Source: an uncultured Parabacteroides sp. (lineage in GTDB: Bacteria; Bacteroidota; Bacteroidia; Bacteroidales; Tannerellaceae). Taken from it: 64,000 nt of DNA. Below the pieces are notes generated by a model, which worked only from the letters and a program-made list of their open reading frames with translations, was not told the DNA's origin and made no database searches. The stretch is taken from positions 30,191 through 94,190 of the forward strand of contig NZ_CAJJWO010000012.1 of NCBI RefSeq assembly GCF_905196875.1. The letters run 5' to 3'. Within the stretch, counting starts at the first letter, position 1; the number at the start of each line of letters is the position of its first letter. Of this stretch, positions 1 through 7,953 are shown one piece after another. A program made the position numbers and the translations under genes.

Positions 1-1
1 C

Positions 2-589
2 GACGACCATTCCCAGATGTTCTTCGAATACGGACGGTGGAAGGACGGACATATCGGCCTGGAAGTAACCTTGCCTCATAACCGGTGGATCAGTACATTC
101 GTATGGGAAGGCCTGGCTACCAAAGACCAGACAGGTCCTATGTTGTACGACGGGTTTGCCGGCCATTTCAGCGAATACCAGATCAGCGCAAAAGACAACT
201 ATTACAATAATTACTATTACCAAAGCTGGCAACACTGGGGCATGGGAATGGGGAACCCTCTCCTACCGGCACCTCTTTATAATGAGGACGGGAGTTTACT
301 GTTTAAGAGTAACCGCATATTGTCACAACATATCGGCTTCAACGGAAATCCCTCGAAAGAAATAAACTATCGCGTACTGATGAGTTACACCAGACATTGG
401 GGAACATACGACAATCCCTTGGACGAAGTTCGTAAACAGTTTAGCTCGCTGTATGAAGTCACCTACAGCCCGCAGAAGCTCCGGGGCTGGTCTATCTCTG
501 CAGCACTGGGACTCGACCACGGTACTTATCCGGGGAATAACACCGGCGGCATGTTAGTAATTAAAAAAGAAGGGATCATCCTGAAATAA
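2..589 (+). CDS. Capsule assembly Wzi-like outer-membrane protein, 3' part
   Basis: The reading frame is open to the left window edge, so only the last 195 codons are present and the true start lies outside. The protein is rich in Tyr, Trp and Gly with alternating aromatic strands (for example WHWGMGMGNPLLP and MSYTRHWGTYDNP), as in a beta-barrel outer-membrane protein. The pattern matches the Bacteroidetes 'capsule assembly Wzi family', whose members are thought to help hold surface polysaccharide. The family name is from recognition of the overall pattern, not from an alignment. The next gene begins 5 bases after the stop codon, so the two are probably co-transcribed. Confidence 0.6.
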   Translation, partial: DDHSQMFFEYGRWKDGHIGLEVTLPHNRWISTFVWEGLATKDQTGPMLYDGFAGHFSEYQISAKDNYYNNYYYQSWQHWGMGMGNPLLPAPLYNEDGSLLFKSNRILSQHIGFNGNPSKEINYRVLMSYTRHWGTYDNPLDEVRKQFSSLYEVTYSPQKLRGWSISAALGLDHGTYPGNNTGGMLVIKKEGIILK

Positions 590-594
590 GACAT

Positions 595-1038
595 ATGGAA
601 GCAAAAATAAATAAGAACCTGAATATACTTATCATGCTTCTTTGCTGCATGATCTTTTCAAACAGTTGCCAGAAGGAACCGATAAACGGAAAGACTGACG
701 GACAATGGCAGTTGATGCATTTTGAAACGGCGGACGGAACCATTCACCCGTGCGAACGGATATATTATGCCATACAATTACAGTTGGTGGAAATCAGAGA
801 TAAAAGTGAGAATAAATATGGTACTTTCGTCGGCCGTTTCAATTACGACCAGAAGGCCGAAAAGATTACAGTAAAAGAGTTTAGCGTCCCCTACAACGAA
901 AATGTATTGGCTACCGGGGAGCAGCTCCTGCCTTTCGGCATGGACAGTACGGAAACAGTATTCGACGTAATCAAAGCAGACGGTAAATCTTTAATTCTCC
1001 GGTCGGACTATGCAACGTTAACATTCCGGAGTTTTTAA
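595..1038 (+). CDS. Small lipoprotein, lipocalin-like (147 aa)
   Basis: An N-terminal hydrophobic segment (about residues 9-22) ends in SNSC, giving a lipobox with Cys25, so this is a predicted lipoprotein. The mature part opens with a 'G-W-QL' type strand (DGQWQLMHF) and ends in short beta strands (LILRSDYATLTF), the look of the small lipocalin-like domains common in Bacteroidales lipoproteins. It starts 5 bases after the Wzi-like gene and likely shares its transcript. No catalytic motif is visible. The exact family is not certain. Confidence 0.65.
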   Translation: MEAKINKNLNILIMLLCCMIFSNSCQKEPINGKTDGQWQLMHFETADGTIHPCERIYYAIQLQLVEIRDKSENKYGTFVGRFNYDQKAEKITVKEFSVPYNENVLATGEQLLPFGMDSTETVFDVIKADGKSLILRSDYATLTFRSF

Positions 1039-1088
1039 GAAGCATCCATTTTAACGTTAAACGACATAGACTCAATCAATAAAATATC

Positions 1089-1096
1089 TATCTTTG
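1089..1096 (+). promoter_or_regulatory. Bacteroidetes -7 promoter element for the TA-hemW unit
   Basis: TATCTTTG matches TAnnTTTG. Transcription would begin near 1103, 15 bases before the ATG at 1118. This argues against a TTG start at 1094, which would lie inside the promoter. Confidence 0.7.
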
Positions 1097-1117
1097 TATA
1101 TTCAATACATATATATT

Positions 1118-1363
1118 ATGACAACTATGGAATTAAAAGCACGTAAAATGGATCTGGTAGAAGCTGTAATGCTACTGGACAATGAAAAACTGGCCAAAGC
1201 CGAAAGATACATAAGAAGTTTACTGACAGAATCTTCAGATAAAACTTACGAAATGCCTGCACATCTTCTTAATGCTCTATTAGATCGGGCAGATGAAAAC
1301 AGAAAGAACGGCTCTTATATTGAAGATAAGGAAATGGATAACTTTATAAAGTCACTTGGATGA
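1118..1363 (+). CDS. Antitoxin of a RelE/ParE-type toxin-antitoxin pair (81 aa)
   Basis: A small charged helical protein directly upstream of a RelE/ParE-like toxin, overlapping it by ATGA at 1360-1363, the usual layout of type II modules. The segment MDLVEAVMLLDNEKLAKAERYIRSLL looks like a long helix. The acidic C-terminal part (about residues 45-81) would be the toxin-binding tail. The ATG at 1118 is chosen because the -7 element at 1089-1096 excludes upstream starts; 1127 is a possible alternative. No classical DNA-binding domain is obvious. Assignment rests on size and context. Confidence 0.75.
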   Translation: MTTMELKARKMDLVEAVMLLDNEKLAKAERYIRSLLTESSDKTYEMPAHLLNALLDRADENRKNGSYIEDKEMDNFIKSLG

Positions 1364-1668
1364 ATATCATTTGGGACCCATTAGTAAAACAACAAATAGA
1401 AGACATATTCAGATTTAATCAAACTGCATTCGGAACACAAAAAGCGAAATCCATTATACAGTCAATAAATCATCATATCCATTTGTTAAAGCAATTTCCT
1501 TTTATGGGAGCAATAGAGCAATCGACAACTTCGAGAGTATTACCTTATCGATATCTGGTAGAAAAACATTGCAAGATATATTATACAGTAGATGATAAAA
1601 ACATATACATTGCTTTAATCTGGGACACCCGGCAAGACCCTCAAAAATTATGGACTATTCTTAAATAA
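1360..1668 (+). CDS. RelE/ParE-family toxin (102 aa)
   Basis: Typical length and pattern of the RelE/ParE superfamily: an N-terminal WDPLVKQQIEDI helix, a middle 'P.MG' turn (LKQFPFMGA), a VLPYRYLVEKHCKIYYTV strand pair and a C-terminal IYIALIWDTRQDPQKL motif. Such toxins cut mRNA at the ribosome or poison gyrase; which applies here cannot be read from the sequence. It overlaps the antitoxin by 4 bases. Its TAA stop overlaps the ATG of hemW by one base (TAATG), so the toxin and a housekeeping gene appear translationally coupled. Confidence 0.85.
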   Translation: MNIIWDPLVKQQIEDIFRFNQTAFGTQKAKSIIQSINHHIHLLKQFPFMGAIEQSTTSRVLPYRYLVEKHCKIYYTVDDKNIYIALIWDTRQDPQKLWTILK

Positions 1669-2795
1669 TGGCAGGCCTCTATATACATATTCCGTTCTGT
1701 GCCAAACGATGTTTGTATTGCGATTTCTTTTCCAACACGGAAATGAAATACAAAGAGCCGTATGTGACTGCCCTTATCCGGGAACTGGAAATAAGAAAGG
1801 ATTACATCGGCAATGAACCGTTAGAAACGATCTACTTCGGAGGTGGAACTCCCTCCCAATTACAAGCCACTGACTTCGAACGTATATTTGATGCCATACA
1901 ACGCTTATTCGACACATCCGGTTGCAAGGAGGTCACACTCGAAGCCAACCCGGACGATATGACACCCGAATACGTTGCCAGCCTTCGTACATTTCCTTTC
2001 AACCGTATCAGCATGGGGGTACAAAGTTTCAAGGCGGAAGACCTGCGCTTCCTCAACCGCCGGCACGACCGGGAACAAGCTTTGCGTGCTGTTGAGTTAT
2101 GTAAAGAAAATGGACTCGCGAATATAAGTATCGATCTGATCTACGGTCTCCCCGGACAGACATTGAAAGAATGGGAGTCGAACCTCGACAGGGCCATCCA
2201 ACTGGATATTCCCCATATCTCCGCCTACCATTTAATATATGAAGAAGGAACCGCCTTATATAAATTAAAGGAAGCCGGAAAGATATCTCCTGTCGAAGAA
2301 GAAATCAGCGTATCTCTTTTTACCTCCCTGATCGACCGACTGACGGCAAACGGCTATCTTCATTACGAAATATCGAACTTCGCACGCCCCGGAATGATCT
2401 CCCGTCATAACAGTTCCTACTGGACCGGAAAGAAATACCTGGGAGCAGGTCCGTCCGCTCATTCCTACAATGGGGAAAGCCGCCAATGGAATGTTTCTTC
2501 CCTTCCGGCCTATATCCGGGCGATCGGAAACGGATCACCGGAGATAGAGGTGGAAGAGCTGGATATAAACACCCGTTATAATGATTTCATTATTACCGGG
2601 CTTCGTACTATGTGGGGCGTCAATTTAACCGAAATTCAAGGACAGTTCGGAAATGACAAATTAATCTATTGCCAAAAGCAGGCTGCCCCCCACCTCAAAC
2701 AAGGACTTCTTATCGAAAAAGGCGAAACCTTGATACTCTCCCGCAACGGAATTTTCATATCGGATAGTATAATGAGTGACCTTTTATGGGTCTAA
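1668..2795 (+). CDS. hemW: HemW, radical SAM heme chaperone
   Basis: The N-terminus YIHIPFCAKRCLYCDF carries the radical-SAM Cys motif (Cys11, Cys15, Cys18) in the HIPFC context typical of HemW, formerly called HemN-like or 'oxygen-independent coproporphyrinogen oxidase'. GGGTPS, EANPDD, RISMGVQSF and IDLIYGLPGQT are further conserved blocks. At 375 aa it has the normal HemW length. HemW binds heme and a 4Fe-4S cluster and is thought to hand heme to acceptor proteins; it is not itself expected to be the oxidase. The start overlaps the stop of the upstream toxin by one base. No terminator hairpin is seen downstream. Confidence 0.93.
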   Translation: MAGLYIHIPFCAKRCLYCDFFSNTEMKYKEPYVTALIRELEIRKDYIGNEPLETIYFGGGTPSQLQATDFERIFDAIQRLFDTSGCKEVTLEANPDDMTPEYVASLRTFPFNRISMGVQSFKAEDLRFLNRRHDREQALRAVELCKENGLANISIDLIYGLPGQTLKEWESNLDRAIQLDIPHISAYHLIYEEGTALYKLKEAGKISPVEEEISVSLFTSLIDRLTANGYLHYEISNFARPGMISRHNSSYWTGKKYLGAGPSAHSYNGESRQWNVSSLPAYIRAIGNGSPEIEVEELDINTRYNDFIITGLRTMWGVNLTEIQGQFGNDKLIYCQKQAAPHLKQGLLIEKGETLILSRNGIFISDSIMSDLLWV

Positions 2796-2905
2796 AATTA
2801 ACAAAACAGGCCTCCGAAACAACGAAACAGGGGGTTATTCGTACAAATTCTGCACATTTTCACGATTTTTGAGAAATAAATAGTACAACATATTAAACTA
2901 TTATC

Positions 2906-2913
2906 TATATTTG
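2906..2913 (+). promoter_or_regulatory. -7 promoter element for the zeta-like kinase gene
   Basis: TATATTTG fits TAnnTTTG, and transcription would begin about 15 bases before the GTG start at 2936. Confidence 0.65.
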
Positions 2914-2935
2914 CCCTGTCAAAAAGCAGCAAATA

Positions 2936-3511
2936 GTGCCATATTTATATATAATATCAGGTTGCAACGGAGCAGGGAAGACCACAGCTTCATTTACAAT
3001 TCTTCCAGAGATGTTGAAGTGTAAAGAGTTTGTGAATTCCGACGAGATAGCCAAGGGGCTTTCCCCTTTTAACGCAGATAGCATCGCCGTAGCTGTAGAA
3101 GCAAGCCGAATTATGTATAAGCGCATTAAAGAGCTCATCGCAGCCGGTGAGACTTTTGCAATGGAAACTACGCTCGCCACCCGGTCAGTCGCAAATCTGA
3201 TACGGGAAGCACAAAGGGAAGGATATTATGTTACATTGTTATATTTCTGGCTGAATACGCCGGATCTGGCAGTGGAACGGGTAAAAATGAGAGTGGCAGC
3301 CGGTGGTCATAACATACCGGAAAGTACTATCCGCCGTAGATATGAGGCGGGTATTCACAATCTTTTTGAACTATATATCCCCATTAGTGATTATTGGATG
3401 GTAACAGACAATTCTATGTCTCCGATGGAAGTAATTGCCAAAGGATTCAGGAATGATAAAAAAGAGATATATAATTCGGATATTTACACTAAACTTGAAC
3501 ATCATGAGTGA
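2936..3511 (+). CDS. Zeta-toxin-like P-loop kinase (191 aa)
   Basis: The P-loop GCNGAGKTT (residues 9-17) follows the start almost at once. The NSDEIA motif and the 'AMETTLATRS' segment are typical of zeta-toxin/AAA-like small kinases, as is the R-rich region VERVKMRVAAGGHNIPESTIRRRY. Zeta toxins phosphorylate UDP-N-acetylglucosamine; chromosomal relatives may have other substrates. The start is GTG at 2936, the only sensible one ahead of the P-loop, and it sits 23 bases after a good -7 element. There is no epsilon-type antitoxin upstream. A 56-codon gene overlaps the 3' end by 8 bases. Confidence 0.85.
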   Translation: MPYLYIISGCNGAGKTTASFTILPEMLKCKEFVNSDEIAKGLSPFNADSIAVAVEASRIMYKRIKELIAAGETFAMETTLATRSVANLIREAQREGYYVTLLYFWLNTPDLAVERVKMRVAAGGHNIPESTIRRRYEAGIHNLFELYIPISDYWMVTDNSMSPMEVIAKGFRNDKKEIYNSDIYTKLEHHE

Positions 3512-3674
3512 ACAAGAAGTAAGAGAATTTGAAGAGAATATAGTTAAAGGTGCCAATATAGCTTTTCAACGCTTAGTTAACCAGAAAAAGAAAGAAGACG
3601 GCGAATTAGTCTTCTCTCGCAACGGATATATTTTCCGCGTAAAGGCAGCTGACCTGGAAAAGGGTATGTTTTAA
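3504..3674 (+). CDS. Small protein overlapping the zeta-like kinase (56 aa)
   Basis: The protein MSEQEVREFEENIVKG... is small and charged, and ends with VFSRNGYIFRVKAADLEKGMF. Its ATG at 3504 lies inside the last codons of the kinase gene in another frame (8-base overlap), and a strong terminator follows 20 bases after its stop, so the two genes form a tight transcription unit. That suggests a partner protein, possibly an antitoxin, but I do not recognise the family. An in-frame start further upstream (3435) would lie deep in the kinase gene and is not preferred. Confidence 0.65.
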   Translation: MSEQEVREFEENIVKGANIAFQRLVNQKKKEDGELVFSRNGYIFRVKAADLEKGMF

Positions 3675-3687
3675 TTATATCAGATAT

Positions 3688-3726
3688 AAAAAAAGCGAGT
3701 GATCTTTCGATCATTCGCTTTTTTTT
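3688..3726. terminator. Bidirectional rho-independent terminator
   Basis: An 11-bp stem (3694-3704 with 3709-3719, loop TTTC) is flanked by an A-run and a T-run. It lies between the convergent small gene ending at 3674 and the outer-membrane protein gene ending at 3759. Confidence 0.9.
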
Positions 3727-3758
3727 ATACTCAACCTTTACCTGACAACAAAGCTTTA

Positions 3759-6080
3759 TCACTTCCGGCTGTCCAGAATACCGGATTCGTTATCTGCATT
3801 ATTGACTTTCCTATAGGTTGATTTATATTTACGCCCGAAGTCTATATGATAAGAGAAGGTCAGACGGAAAGCGGGATAAATATCTCCGAACTGCTTATCC
3901 GACACATAAGGAGTAAGTGCCGAATAGTTTTTCGTCTGATACAAAGCTGTTTTACCAGAGAACGGAATAGATGCCGAAGCTCCCAGTTTCACCTTTCCCA
4001 ACCGATAACCGACACTCAACATATTGAAACGATCCGCCTGCGAACTGCTTTCTCCTGAAAAACTAAATGCCCTTTTATAAATAAGCAGACCGAAACTAAA
4101 CTTCTTCACATCACTGTTCAGCGAAAAAACATAATAGCCGTCCGTATAAGTATGGGAATAATCATTTCCGTGGGAAATATAATGATTGACACCTCCCGAA
4201 AGGTTCATCGACAGATAATCACCGAATGGAGAATAATTCAGATAGGCCTCTGCGGATAACCGTTGAAAACTTCGTTGGTTATCGTAAGTCTGGATAAACA
4301 AATGGCGGGAAGCATCATAACGAGTTTCTTCCATCACCATATCGGGCATATACTGATGGGACAAATACAAACCAGTCTTCACCTTCGCAGTGTTCACGGA
4401 GAAATTCAACGAATTGAAATGAGAAAAATAAGGCGTCAACTCCGGATTACCTTTTCGTATTTGCAGGGAATCGATCCATTGCTCCACATCGCTCAACTGG
4501 GATAAAGACGGATTCTGATTGCGGAACTGGTAATCATAGCGAAGGCTTAATTTCTGACTTATATTATAGGTAAGGCTCACCCGGGGACGAAAATACCAAC
4601 GGTCGTACGAACTGACATCTTCCTGTGAAAGATAATTCCTCGAAACGCCTACTCCTACATTATATACCAGTTTCTTCCATTTTCCTACATATTGTGCATA
4701 TAAATACGACTCGGCATCCACCATATGCGTTTTATAATCACCCGAACCGGCATAGACATTATCCGTATAGGCCTGTGTATGTTTCAACCCGCCGGTTATT
4801 CTACCCGAAGACAGCTCCTTCTCATAAATACCTTCACCGATCACGGAATAACGTTTACCGTTTATATGTGTATTAATATCGGTCAGAAGAGCTTCTTCCT
4901 GCTTCTCGATATAACTATGATCTTCGGAAGTCTTTGAATATGTCCCAACCACATTCAATACCAGCGACTGTTTATTAGGAAGCTTACGGAAATAATAGAC
5001 ATCCAACGACGGACGGGTAGTCAACCGGTTATTATCGTCTTTCAACTCACTTACTTCCGGTGTCATATTATTAGACAGCAAACTGCGACTATAATAATGG
5101 GGATAGTCGTAACGCAACATATTCAGACGGGCATTCAGGAAATAATCGTCTCCCTTCGTATAATTGTAATTGGCAGTCGTAACCCAGTAGTTCTCATAAT
5201 CTTTTCCCGGTATTCCTTTCTGCTCACGCTGAAACGTATGATCGGGATAATAGAATGTTTCCGTGCGGTCTGTCCAGGACTCTTTGTAGCGGTGGCCATT
5301 CACAAAACTGGATAAAGAAAATTCCGATCTGCCGTGGTTATATTTTCCATAGATATAATCTCCCATCCAGAACGTATTCAACTGATGGTTCAGATCGACT
5401 CCGAAATTACCTCCGGAAGTTCTTTTGACAGTGATATAATCCAGTACGACATCTACTCCGTCACCGTAACGCAAACCCGGATTATCATGATATTCGACCC
5501 GCTTGACATCAGCCGGAGAAAGAGCTGTCACTTCCAGTGACGAGGCTTCTACCCCATTGATACGCAGTTGGACCTTTCCACTTGCCATCCCGATCGACTT
5601 CGTATTCGGGTCGACCATGATACGGGGTAACGCCAAACGGCGGGTCAGTTCAAGACCATCGTTCGATTTCTCAACTTGTTCCTTTGACGGAAACAATAAC
5701 TGACGGTCCAACTGCCTGACCATAGAAGAGGCTTCGACTGAAACTTCCCCTAGTTCGACCGACTCCGGTTCCAACCAGATATCTTTCAAATTAATGGAAG
5801 AAGTCAAACCTTTCAACACTACCATCGAGGGTTTATACCCGACGAAAGTGATACTTAAGCGGTAATCGCCCGGAGCGATCCGTTGCAACTCGAAATGACC
5901 TTTACGATCGGTCACCAGACCTCCGATCAGAGTCGAGTCCATCCTCAGTAAAGAGACATTTGCCGAGACGACAGCCTGCTCGTTTTCCGTGTCTTTCACT
6001 GTTCCCTTTACTGTGATTTCCTGTGCTTTCATCATCACAGAAAACAATCCTAACATACACAGCATACATAGTCTTTTCAT
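3759..6080 (-). CDS. Outer-membrane beta-barrel protein with carboxypeptidase-like N-domain (773 aa)
   Basis: A signal peptide (about residues 1-19, ending in MKAQ) is followed by a carboxypeptidase-regulatory-like beta-sandwich (about 23-105; VKGTVKDTENEQAVVSANV, LRMDSTLIGG). A short plug-like region comes next (about 110-225; LRINGVEASSLEVTALSPAD, VKRVEYHDNPGLRYGDG) and then a long barrel of aromatic strands. This architecture is the OMP_b-brl_3 group of TonB-dependent-receptor relatives in Bacteroidetes. No SusD-like partner is adjacent, so the ligand is unknown. I see no TAnnTTTG element in the 160 bases upstream. Confidence 0.85.
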   Translation of the reverse strand: MKRLCMLCMLGLFSVMMKAQEITVKGTVKDTENEQAVVSANVSLLRMDSTLIGGLVTDRKGHFELQRIAPGDYRLSITFVGYKPSMVVLKGLTSSINLKDIWLEPESVELGEVSVEASSMVRQLDRQLLFPSKEQVEKSNDGLELTRRLALPRIMVDPNTKSIGMASGKVQLRINGVEASSLEVTALSPADVKRVEYHDNPGLRYGDGVDVVLDYITVKRTSGGNFGVDLNHQLNTFWMGDYIYGKYNHGRSEFSLSSFVNGHRYKESWTDRTETFYYPDHTFQREQKGIPGKDYENYWVTTANYNYTKGDDYFLNARLNMLRYDYPHYYSRSLLSNNMTPEVSELKDDNNRLTTRPSLDVYYFRKLPNKQSLVLNVVGTYSKTSEDHSYIEKQEEALLTDINTHINGKRYSVIGEGIYEKELSSGRITGGLKHTQAYTDNVYAGSGDYKTHMVDAESYLYAQYVGKWKKLVYNVGVGVSRNYLSQEDVSSYDRWYFRPRVSLTYNISQKLSLRYDYQFRNQNPSLSQLSDVEQWIDSLQIRKGNPELTPYFSHFNSLNFSVNTAKVKTGLYLSHQYMPDMVMEETRYDASRHLFIQTYDNQRSFQRLSAEAYLNYSPFGDYLSMNLSGGVNHYISHGNDYSHTYTDGYYVFSLNSDVKKFSFGLLIYKRAFSFSGESSSQADRFNMLSVGYRLGKVKLGASASIPFSGKTALYQTKNYSALTPYVSDKQFGDIYPAFRLTFSYHIDFGRKYKSTYRKVNNADNESGILDSRK

Positions 6081-6242
6081 ATAAATCTGTTTTAAATTAC
6101 ATGAGTAAAATTACATTGAATCCAGTAGGATATCGATTTATATGAGAGACTAATTAAAGTGCAGCCCATTTTACACGCACCTCATTTACAAGGTGTTGCA
6201 ACTGGCTTTCTTCCTAAAAGTTTATATCTGGTATTTTTGCCT

Positions 6243-7931
6243 TTATATGGCTTCAGAAAGTAGTCCGGAGGAAGAGGAAACCTCTCCGCTATATTCTATA
6301 AAAGAAACAATATCGTCTTTTTCATTTATTCCTAATGCATGCCGGATATTCGTTTTACGCTGATAGATCGTACGGACACTTTGCTGGGTAACTACACTTA
6401 TCTCCTTAGTGGAGAAACCGGCCCGCAGCAAGCAACAAAGCTGAAGTTCTTTTTCAGATAAACGTCCACTGGCAAATCCCAGCAAGCGGGTATGGAAATT
6501 ATCGTAGACAGCATCAATAATCGGATACAGGTCTTCCCATATCAGCAAGGCATCGGTTTGGGTTTCGTTATTGGCAATGTTGGCCATTTGCTGGAGAAGT
6601 TCCTTGTTTTGTTCAGTCGGAGTGGTAGCCACAAGTCGGATAATACCTAACTGCTGAAGCAACACTTTACGGAAGAAATGACTATCCGGTAAGGGAGATG
6701 AATCGTCGGTACCAATCCTGACCGGCGTCACTTCACGCAGTAATTGCTGTAAGGTGTCCAGCTTTTCTTCTGTTGCCAATAGCTTTTCACGTTTGTTACG
6801 AATATAAAAGAAGGTAACGCTTCCCAGTACAGTAAAGATAAAGAGCAGAGCGAAAAGAACAGTCAATGTTTGTTGCCGCTTCACTTCCAATCGTTGGTTA
6901 TCTATCAACAATTTATTTTGCATCCGGACCCGCTCCTTTTCATCCTTCACCAGACTCATAGCAGCCACGGAAGTCGAATCTACAAATTGCGCTAATTCAC
7001 TCACATCGAAAGGAGCCCCATTCTGCGTCCGCCAATAGGCACGTTGTGCCTTTGTCAATACATTCCGGGTTATATACCAGGGATTCGGGTCGATCATCAA
7101 CCCGTTTTCCATAAGTGAAAGGTAATACTCGACAGAGTCTTTCTGTCCCAAACTTTGCCAAAGACCTAAAGCCGTAGCGGCAAACGGTTTGTCCGGATAT
7201 CTTTCGACTAATAAATGATATTTCTCCAAAGCTTTCTGAGGATGGGTATGAGACAAAGCATCAACATAATTACGCAAGTAATGTTCGGCTAAAGGATCTT
7301 TCATCTGCCAGGCCAGATCTGCCGCCTCAGACATATAATATAAAGAAGAATCTTCACATCCCATCCGTCCATAATTAAGTCCTAAAACATACCATGCATC
7401 TGCCCGCTCATCCGGGGCAATCGCTATTAATCTACGGCAAGCATCGATGACCTCCTCATATCTTCTTTCTTTATAAAAGAAATCTGCTTGCATACCATAA
7501 GCACGTGCCAGATGTATCGTGTCGCCACTTCGCTCTGCTTCGGCTACGGCATCCTGCAGGAATGATTCTTTCAACTGTTTATCGTTCGCTTGCCAATAGG
7601 CAAAGCGACAAGCATAAAACAACAGGTCGAAACGGTTATGATCCTTATAATATTGAACGGAATAAGCGATCAATGAGTCGTTGACGGTACTGCGCCGCTC
7701 TTGCAGATGGCTTAAGGTGAGCAAATACCAGTAATCGGCTTTGTCGCTATCCGTTAAAGAAGCCGGTATGATCTTGTTTTCCAGCAACCAGGCAGCGCTG
7801 TCGGGCTGTACATATACCAATTCGAAAGCTTCGTCGATCACCTGACGGTTCGACGACTTATTACAAGCGACCAGCAACAAGTTAGCTGCCAGGAAGATAT
7901 ATATAAATAGTTGCGTGGTTTTCATGATCAT
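6243..7931 (-). CDS. Membrane-anchored TPR protein with LuxR-type C-terminal HTH (562 aa)
   Basis: Order of parts: N-terminal hydrophobic signal ending in LLVAC (lipobox Cys23), a helical TPR-like region (about 30-300), one transmembrane helix (about 355-377, TVLFALLFIFTVLGSVTFFY), a charged coiled segment, then a C-terminal helix-turn-helix near 495-545 (LSEKELQLCCLLRAGFSTKEIS, QQSVRTIYQRKTNIRHALG). This is a Bacteroidetes design in which an envelope-facing sensor is joined to a LuxR/GerE-like DNA-binding domain. It begins 22 bases after the DPP11 gene, so it likely shares that transcript. Its targets are unknown; the neighbouring peptidase is a natural guess. Confidence 0.8.
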   Translation of the reverse strand: MIMKTTQLFIYIFLAANLLLVACNKSSNRQVIDEAFELVYVQPDSAAWLLENKIIPASLTDSDKADYWYLLTLSHLQERRSTVNDSLIAYSVQYYKDHNRFDLLFYACRFAYWQANDKQLKESFLQDAVAEAERSGDTIHLARAYGMQADFFYKERRYEEVIDACRRLIAIAPDERADAWYVLGLNYGRMGCEDSSLYYMSEAADLAWQMKDPLAEHYLRNYVDALSHTHPQKALEKYHLLVERYPDKPFAATALGLWQSLGQKDSVEYYLSLMENGLMIDPNPWYITRNVLTKAQRAYWRTQNGAPFDVSELAQFVDSTSVAAMSLVKDEKERVRMQNKLLIDNQRLEVKRQQTLTVLFALLFIFTVLGSVTFFYIRNKREKLLATEEKLDTLQQLLREVTPVRIGTDDSSPLPDSHFFRKVLLQQLGIIRLVATTPTEQNKELLQQMANIANNETQTDALLIWEDLYPIIDAVYDNFHTRLLGFASGRLSEKELQLCCLLRAGFSTKEISVVTQQSVRTIYQRKTNIRHALGINEKDDIVSFIEYSGEVSSSSGLLSEAI

Positions 7932-7953
7932 ACCGGTTTCTTCTTTATCTTTA

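Noticed and set aside
3435..3503. Longer start of the small gene after the zeta-like kinase
   Set aside because: It would overlap the kinase gene by 77 bases; the ATG at 3504 gives the usual short overlap.
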